This document shows, one piece after another, positions 6,795-10,114 of a DNA stretch of 10,114 bases. Made by a program: the position numbers and the translations under genes. The stretch is taken from positions 1-10,114 of the forward strand of contig JAEWCJ010000294.1 of the NCBI GenBank assembly GCA_023390695.1, read 5' to 3'. Under the pieces are notes generated by a model that saw nothing but the letters and a program-made list of their open reading frames with translations, was not told the DNA's origin and searched no databases. Position 1 is the stretch's first letter; every line of letters starts with the position of its first letter. This DNA comes from Pseudomonadota bacterium. GTDB lineage: Bacteria; Pseudomonadota; Alphaproteobacteria; Rhizobiales; Xanthobacteraceae.

Positions 6795-7259
6795 ATGACA
6801 AGCGACACACAGTCCGAAACCATCCTTGAATATGTGACTGTGACGATTGGCGGCCAGTTGTTTGGTCTGCCGATCGGGCAGGTGCAGGATGTTTTTGTGC
6901 CAGGCCGCATGACGCCGGTGCCGCTGGCGCCCGAAGAGATCGCCGGTGTGCTCAACCTGCGCGGTCGGATCGTGACAGCGATCGACATGCGTTGCCGGCT
7001 TGGACTGCCGGCGCACGATCTGCGCCAGAATTCAATGGCGGTGGGAATCGATCTCAATGGTGAGTCCTACGGACTCATCATTGATGCGGTCGGGGAAGTT
7101 CTCAAGCTGCGCGAAAATACCCGCGAAACGGTCCCTATAAATCTCGATAGCCGGCTGGCGCAAGTGGCGGCCGCTGTCCACCGTCTTGAGCGTGAACTTC
7201 TGGTTGTACTCGATGTCGGTCGTTTGCTCGACGTCAGGCCGCGTGACATGGCGGCCTGA
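6795..7259 (+). CDS. cheW: Chemotaxis coupling protein CheW
   Basis: This 154-residue, single-domain cytoplasmic adaptor links chemoreceptors to the CheA P5 domain. The central signature GVLNLRGRIVTAIDMR (51-66) is the conserved CheW motif containing the receptor/CheA-binding arginine, and the beta-strand pattern (YVTVTIGGQLFGLPI at 13-27, YGLIIDAVGEVL later) covers the family's usual length. The start ATG 6795 lies nine bases after the cheA stop, with only a weak ribosome site (GTGAG region), so translational coupling to cheA is likely. A 58-base gap then precedes cheY. Because no receptor gene is nearby, the receptors it couples must be encoded elsewhere in the genome. Confidence 0.95.
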   Translation: MTSDTQSETILEYVTVTIGGQLFGLPIGQVQDVFVPGRMTPVPLAPEEIAGVLNLRGRIVTAIDMRCRLGLPAHDLRQNSMAVGIDLNGESYGLIIDAVGEVLKLRENTRETVPINLDSRLAQVAAAVHRLERELLVVLDVGRLLDVRPRDMAA

Positions 7260-7265
7260 TATCAG
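7256..7265. repeat. Ten-base palindrome over the cheW stop codon
   Basis: CTGATATCAG is a perfect palindrome that contains the cheW TGA (7257-7259) and opens the 58-base cheW-cheY gap. It might be an operator half for an internal promoter, but a single ten-base palindrome can occur by chance. Confidence 0.25.
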
Positions 7266-7285
7266 TGGTGCAACGAACGAATTCA

Positions 7286-7299
7286 GGCGCGGCGGCGCC
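7286..7299 (+). other. Small GC hairpin before the cheY ribosome site
   Basis: GGCGC (7286-7290) and GCGCC (7295-7299) can pair around a GGCG loop, ten bases before the GAGG ribosome site of cheY. It could modulate cheY translation; in DNA this GC-rich, chance is also plausible. Confidence 0.25.
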
Positions 7300-7317
7300 C
7301 GCGAAAGTGAGGATGTG

Positions 7318-7683
7318 ATGAAGACATGTCTCGTCGTTGACGATTCCAGCGTCATCCGAAAGGTGGCAAGACGCATCCTGGAGGGCCTCGACTTTCAGAT
7401 CGCCGAGGCCGAGGACGGCCAGCAGGCGCTTGACGCCTGTCAGCGGCTGCTTCCGGATGCGATCTTGCTCGACTGGAACATGCCGAAAATGGACGGCTAC
7501 GATTTTCTGAAGGCACTGCGGCGTTTGCCGGGAGGCGACCGTCCAAAAGTCGTTTTCTGCACCACCGAAAACGATGTCGCGCATATTGCGCGCGCGCTTC
7601 ATGCCGGGGCCAATGAATACATCATGAAGCCGTTCGACAAGGAAATCGTGGAAGCAAAGCTGCAGGAAGTCGGCCTGATCTGA
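7318..7683 (+). CDS. cheY: Single-domain response regulator CheY
   Basis: A 121-residue protein consisting of one receiver domain. The expected residues are present: Asp8/Asp9 (VVDDSS) for metal binding, phospho-acceptor Asp52 in LLDWNMPKMDG, Thr82/Thr83 in FCTTEN, and Lys104 in IMKPF. The DWNMP form is common in alphaproteobacterial CheY proteins. It should receive phosphate from CheA and bind the flagellar switch or another output; since no flagellar gene is in the window, the output is open. The start ATG 7318 has a good ribosome site (GAGG at 7309-7312, five bases spacing). It lies between cheW and cheB with gaps of 58 and 50 bases, larger than the other junctions in the operon, so separate translation control or an internal promoter is possible. 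Confidence 0.93.
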   Translation: MKTCLVVDDSSVIRKVARRILEGLDFQIAEAEDGQQALDACQRLLPDAILLDWNMPKMDGYDFLKALRRLPGGDRPKVVFCTTENDVAHIARALHAGANEYIMKPFDKEIVEAKLQEVGLI

Positions 7684-7733
7684 GACGCTTCGTAAGTTCC
7701 CTGTGTTCCTTTGTATGTTGAGTAGCGCGTATC

Positions 7734-8903
7734 GTGACAATTGCCATTCCAGCAGAAGAGACAGTCTCGCCCCTCGTTCTTGGGCCAATCCGGGTCATGG
7801 TGGTCGACGATTCGGCTGTCGCCCGCGGGTTGGTGCGTAGATGGGTCGAAGAGGAGCCCAATCTCGAGATCGTCGCTTCTCTGCGGACCGGGCGTGAGGC
7901 GATCGACTATCTTGACCGCACGCATCCGGACGTCGTCGTGCTCGACGTCGACATGCCCGACATGGACGGGATTTCCGCGCTTCCGTTGATGCTGAAAAAG
8001 CGGCCGGATCTCGCAGTCATCATGGCGTCGACGTTGACCCGGCGCAATGCCGAGATCACGCTCAAGGCGCTGGCTCTCGGTGCGCTTGACTATGTTCAGA
8101 AACCGGAAGCGAATGGTGTCGTCACCAGTCCGGAATTCCGTCGTGACCTGATCGCAAAAGTCCGTGAATTCGGCGCGCGCGCGCGTCGAGTTGTGCTGCG
8201 TCGGGAAAAGCCGCAGACCGAAGTGCGGCGTGTGCCCGAATTCAATGAACCCTCCATCATTCCCTTCGAGCCTGTCAGACGTCCGGAAGTCCGGCTGCGG
8301 CCATTTCCAAAGGCCACGCCGCGTGTTCTGGTGATCGGTTCTTCCACGGGCGGACCCCAGGCGCTGACGCAACTCTGCACGGGGCTTGGCCCGGTGATCG
8401 AACAGGCGCCGGTGCTGATTACCCAGCATATGCCGCCAACGTTCACGACGATTCTCGCCGAACATCTGTCGCGTGCGATTGACCGTCCGGTCCGCGAAGC
8501 CGAACATGGTGAACATATCCGTTCCGGTCACGTCTATATCGCGCCGGGCGCGCGCCACATGCGCGTCATCCGCAGGGACAATCAGGCGGTTATTGCCATC
8601 GATGACAGCCCGCCGGTGAATTTCTGCAAACCCGCGGTCGACGTGCTGTTTTCCTCTGCAGCCGATGTCTGGGGCAGCTGGGTCCTGGGATTGATCCTGA
8701 CCGGGATGGGTGCGGATGGCACACGTGGTGCCGCCGATATCGTTGCCGCCGGCGGGGCGATCATTGCTCAGGATGAGGCGACCAGTGTGGTCTGGGGAAT
8801 GCCCGGATCCGCTGCAGGAGCCGGTTTGTGCTCTGCCATTCTGCCGATCGAACAGATGGTGCCCAAGCTTGTGCGTATGTTTACGGCGGGGGACAGGTCG
8901 TGA
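7734..8903 (+). CDS. cheB: Chemoreceptor glutamate methylesterase/deamidase CheB
   Basis: This 389-residue enzyme removes methyl groups from receptor glutamates (and can deamidate glutamines), resetting receptor sensitivity. An N-terminal receiver (about 18-138) has VVDDS (23-27), phospho-acceptor Asp71 in LDVDMPDMDG and Lys123 in VQKP. After a linker of about 55 residues rich in Arg and Pro (about 140-195), the methylesterase domain (196-385) carries the catalytic triad Ser204 (GSSTGGP), His232 (TQHMPP) and Asp328 (TGMGADG). It is a little longer than usual (about 350) because of an N-terminal extension of about 17 residues and the linker. The start is a GTG at 7734 with no strong ribosome site, so the N terminus is the least certain part. 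Its stop overlaps the cheR start by four bases (GTGA), which suggests coupled translation. Confidence 0.95.
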   Translation: MTIAIPAEETVSPLVLGPIRVMVVDDSAVARGLVRRWVEEEPNLEIVASLRTGREAIDYLDRTHPDVVVLDVDMPDMDGISALPLMLKKRPDLAVIMASTLTRRNAEITLKALALGALDYVQKPEANGVVTSPEFRRDLIAKVREFGARARRVVLRREKPQTEVRRVPEFNEPSIIPFEPVRRPEVRLRPFPKATPRVLVIGSSTGGPQALTQLCTGLGPVIEQAPVLITQHMPPTFTTILAEHLSRAIDRPVREAEHGEHIRSGHVYIAPGARHMRVIRRDNQAVIAIDDSPPVNFCKPAVDVLFSSAADVWGSWVLGLILTGMGADGTRGAADIVAAGGAIIAQDEATSVVWGMPGSAAGAGLCSAILPIEQMVPKLVRMFTAGDRS

Positions 8904-9790
8904 CCTCTAACGATTATGATTTCCTCCGCAAGCTTCTGAAGGAACGCTCGGGCCTGAGCCTGTCAGCGGACAAGCATTATCTCGTGGAAAGCCGGCTGCT
9001 CCCGGTTTCCCGCAAGGCGGGTTTGTCGGGCTTGGCTGAATTGGTGCAGAAGCTGAAGGGATTCAACGCCGAAAGGCTGACAACGGAGGTGGTCGAAGCC
9101 ATGACCACCAACGAAACGTTCTTTTTCCGCGACAAGATTCCCTTCGAACATTTTCGTGATTTCATCATCCCGTCGTTGCTCGCCGCTCGCAGCAGGCATC
9201 AGCGCATTCGCATCTGGTGCGCCGCGGCATCGACCGGGCAGGAACCGTATTCGCTGGCGATGGTCCTGAAGGAAATGGAACATCAGCTCGATGGTCGTCT
9301 CGTCGAGATCCTTGCGACCGATATTTCCGTCGAGGTGCTGGAAAAGGCAAAAGCCGGCATCTACAGCCAGTTCGAGGTGCAGCGCGGGTTGCCGATCCAG
9401 ATGCTGGTCAAATATTTCACCAAGGTCGGCGAGATGTGGCAGATCGCACCCGCCATCCGCGCCATGGTGCAGTTCCGGCCCTTTAACCTGCTGCACGACT
9501 TCTCGCGTTTCGGCGCATTCGATTTCGTCATGTGCCGCAATGTTCTGATCTATCTCGATCAGGCGACCAAAATCGAAATTCTCAATCGCATCAGTCGTGT
9601 CATCGCGAGCGACGGCTATCTCGTCCTCGGCGCTGCCGAGACCGTCATCGGCCTGACCAGCAACTTCAGGGCGCTGCCCGACAAGCGCGGCCTTTATGCG
9701 CCGAACAATGGGGCCGAGGCAGATGCAAATGCCGTATTGCTGAACTTTCCGGCGCCGCCACGTGCCGTGGCGGTTGCGGGCGGTGCGTAG
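8900..9790 (+). CDS. cheR: Chemoreceptor glutamate methyltransferase CheR
   Basis: A 296-residue enzyme that uses S-adenosylmethionine to methylate receptor glutamates, opposing CheB. The N-terminal helical domain (about 1-75) leads into NETFFFRD (71-78), a CheR hallmark. The SAM-binding domain has WCAAASTGQEPYSLAM (106-121), Asp141 in ATDIS and CRNVLIYLD (212-220). The start is GTG 8900, overlapping the cheB TGA, with an ACAGG-type ribosome site just upstream; the frame is open 24 codons further upstream, but that would overlap the CheB C terminus and is not part of CheR homology. The last 25 residues or so are Ala/Pro-rich with no recognised domain. It is the last gene of the operon, with a strong terminator beginning about 20 bases after its stop. 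Confidence 0.95.
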   Translation: MTSNDYDFLRKLLKERSGLSLSADKHYLVESRLLPVSRKAGLSGLAELVQKLKGFNAERLTTEVVEAMTTNETFFFRDKIPFEHFRDFIIPSLLAARSRHQRIRIWCAAASTGQEPYSLAMVLKEMEHQLDGRLVEILATDISVEVLEKAKAGIYSQFEVQRGLPIQMLVKYFTKVGEMWQIAPAIRAMVQFRPFNLLHDFSRFGAFDFVMCRNVLIYLDQATKIEILNRISRVIASDGYLVLGAAETVIGLTSNFRALPDKRGLYAPNNGAEADANAVLLNFPAPPRAVAVAGGA

Positions 9791-9811
9791 CCAAAACGCA
9801 GCGACCCAAAC

Positions 9812-9846
9812 AAAAACCCCGCCGGCAATGGCGGGGTTTTGTTTTT
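9812..9846. terminator. Bidirectional Rho-independent terminator between cheR and ctrA
   Basis: ACCCCGCC (9816-9823) pairs with GGCGGGGT (9830-9837) around a GGCAAT loop; the stem extends through A/T pairs to eleven pairs. It is flanked by an A-run on the left and TTTT-G-TTTTT on the right, so it can end transcription of the che operon (plus) and of ctrA (minus). Confidence 0.93.
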
Positions 9847-9862
9847 ACGCTCGAGCAGCAGT

Positions 9863-10114
9863 TCAGGCGGGGATGCGCGTTTCCTCGTCGGAGGGCTCGC
9901 GCAACACATAGCCGCGGCCCCAGACGGTCTCGATGTAGTTCTTGCCGTTGGAAGCGTTCGCCAGCTTCTTGCGCAGCTTGCAGATGAACACGTCGATGAT
10001 CTTGAGTTCGGGCTCGTCCATGCCGCCATAGAGATGGTTGAGGAACATCTCCTTGGTCAGCGTCGTGCCCTTGCGCAGCGAGAGCAGCTCGAGCATCTGG
10101 TATTCCTTGCCGGT
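9863..10114 (-). CDS. ctrA: Cell-cycle master regulator CtrA, partial (C-terminal 83 residues)
   Basis: The minus-strand frame enters from the right edge and ends at TGA 9865-9863. It begins with [11 protein letters not shown] and covers most of the OmpR/PhoB-type winged-helix DNA-binding domain, including the recognition region ([16 protein letters not shown]) and the wing ([15 protein letters not shown]). This block is nearly invariant among alphaproteobacterial CtrA proteins, so the identification is firm although the receiver domain is outside. CtrA binds TTAA-N7-TTAA boxes such as the one before cheA, and is phosphorylated through ChpT. The protein ends in ETRIPA; Caulobacter CtrA ends in two alanines that contribute to ClpXP degradation, so the degron here may differ. 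ctrA converges on cheR and shares the bidirectional terminator. Confidence 0.95.
   Translation of the reverse strand, partial: TGKEYQMLELLSLRKGTTLTKEMFLNHLYGGMDEPELKIIDVFICKLRKKLANASNGKNYIETVWGRGYVLREPSDEETRIPA

Noticed and set aside
8170..8186. Alternating GC run inside cheB
   Set aside because: It falls in the Arg/Ala-rich linker coding region and is explained by codon use; no regulatory role can be supported.
7599..8558. Minus-strand frame of 319 codons over cheY and cheB
   Set aside because: It spans two clearly real genes and their gap, and has no domain pattern; treated as chance.
8828..8899. Upstream extension of cheR into cheB
   Set aside because: These 24 codons overlap the conserved end of CheB and precede the start of CheR homology; GTG 8900 overlapping the cheB stop is the better start.

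Overview
The window looks like chromosomal DNA of an alphaproteobacterium, most likely of the order Hyphomicrobiales (Rhizobiales). The reasons are a CtrA carboxy terminus at the right edge, a ChpT-type histidine phosphotransferase, a DUF1134/EipA-type periplasmic protein, and a membrane-anchored coiled-coil protein of a kind I associate with Bradyrhizobium/Rhodopseudomonas relatives. GC content is high throughout. I see no mobile element, tRNA, rRNA or CRISPR array. The genus is inference.

Left part (1-3255) holds four genes. A partial coiled-coil gene lies on the minus strand, reads off the left edge and has an N-terminal membrane anchor. Next is a DUF1134/EipA-like periplasmic protein (minus), then a secreted YHS-family protein (plus), then a CysQ-type 3'(2'),5'-bisphosphate nucleotidase (minus). 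The last two converge with only three bases between their stops.

Central and right part (3374-9790, plus strand) has chpT followed by a compact chemosensory set in the order cheA (hybrid, with a C-terminal receiver), cheW, cheY, cheB, cheR. No methyl-accepting chemotaxis protein gene is present. The 172-base gap between chpT and cheA contains a perfect CtrA full box (TTAA-N7-TTAA, 4060-4074) and a strong hairpin (4148-4170) just before the cheA ribosome-binding site. A bidirectional terminator (9812-9846) separates cheR from the convergent ctrA, of which only the last 83 codons are inside the window.

How the genes may work together: in known alphaproteobacteria ChpT passes phosphate from CckA to CtrA and CpdR. 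Here its gene and ctrA flank a whole chemosensory operon, and the operon carries a CtrA box. The simplest reading is that CckA-ChpT-CtrA controls when the array is made during the cell cycle. The extra receiver on CheA may be a phosphate sink or a point of contact with other signalling. The layout itself is probably shared by relatives, so the best follow-up targets are the regulatory structures in front of cheA and the CheA architecture.
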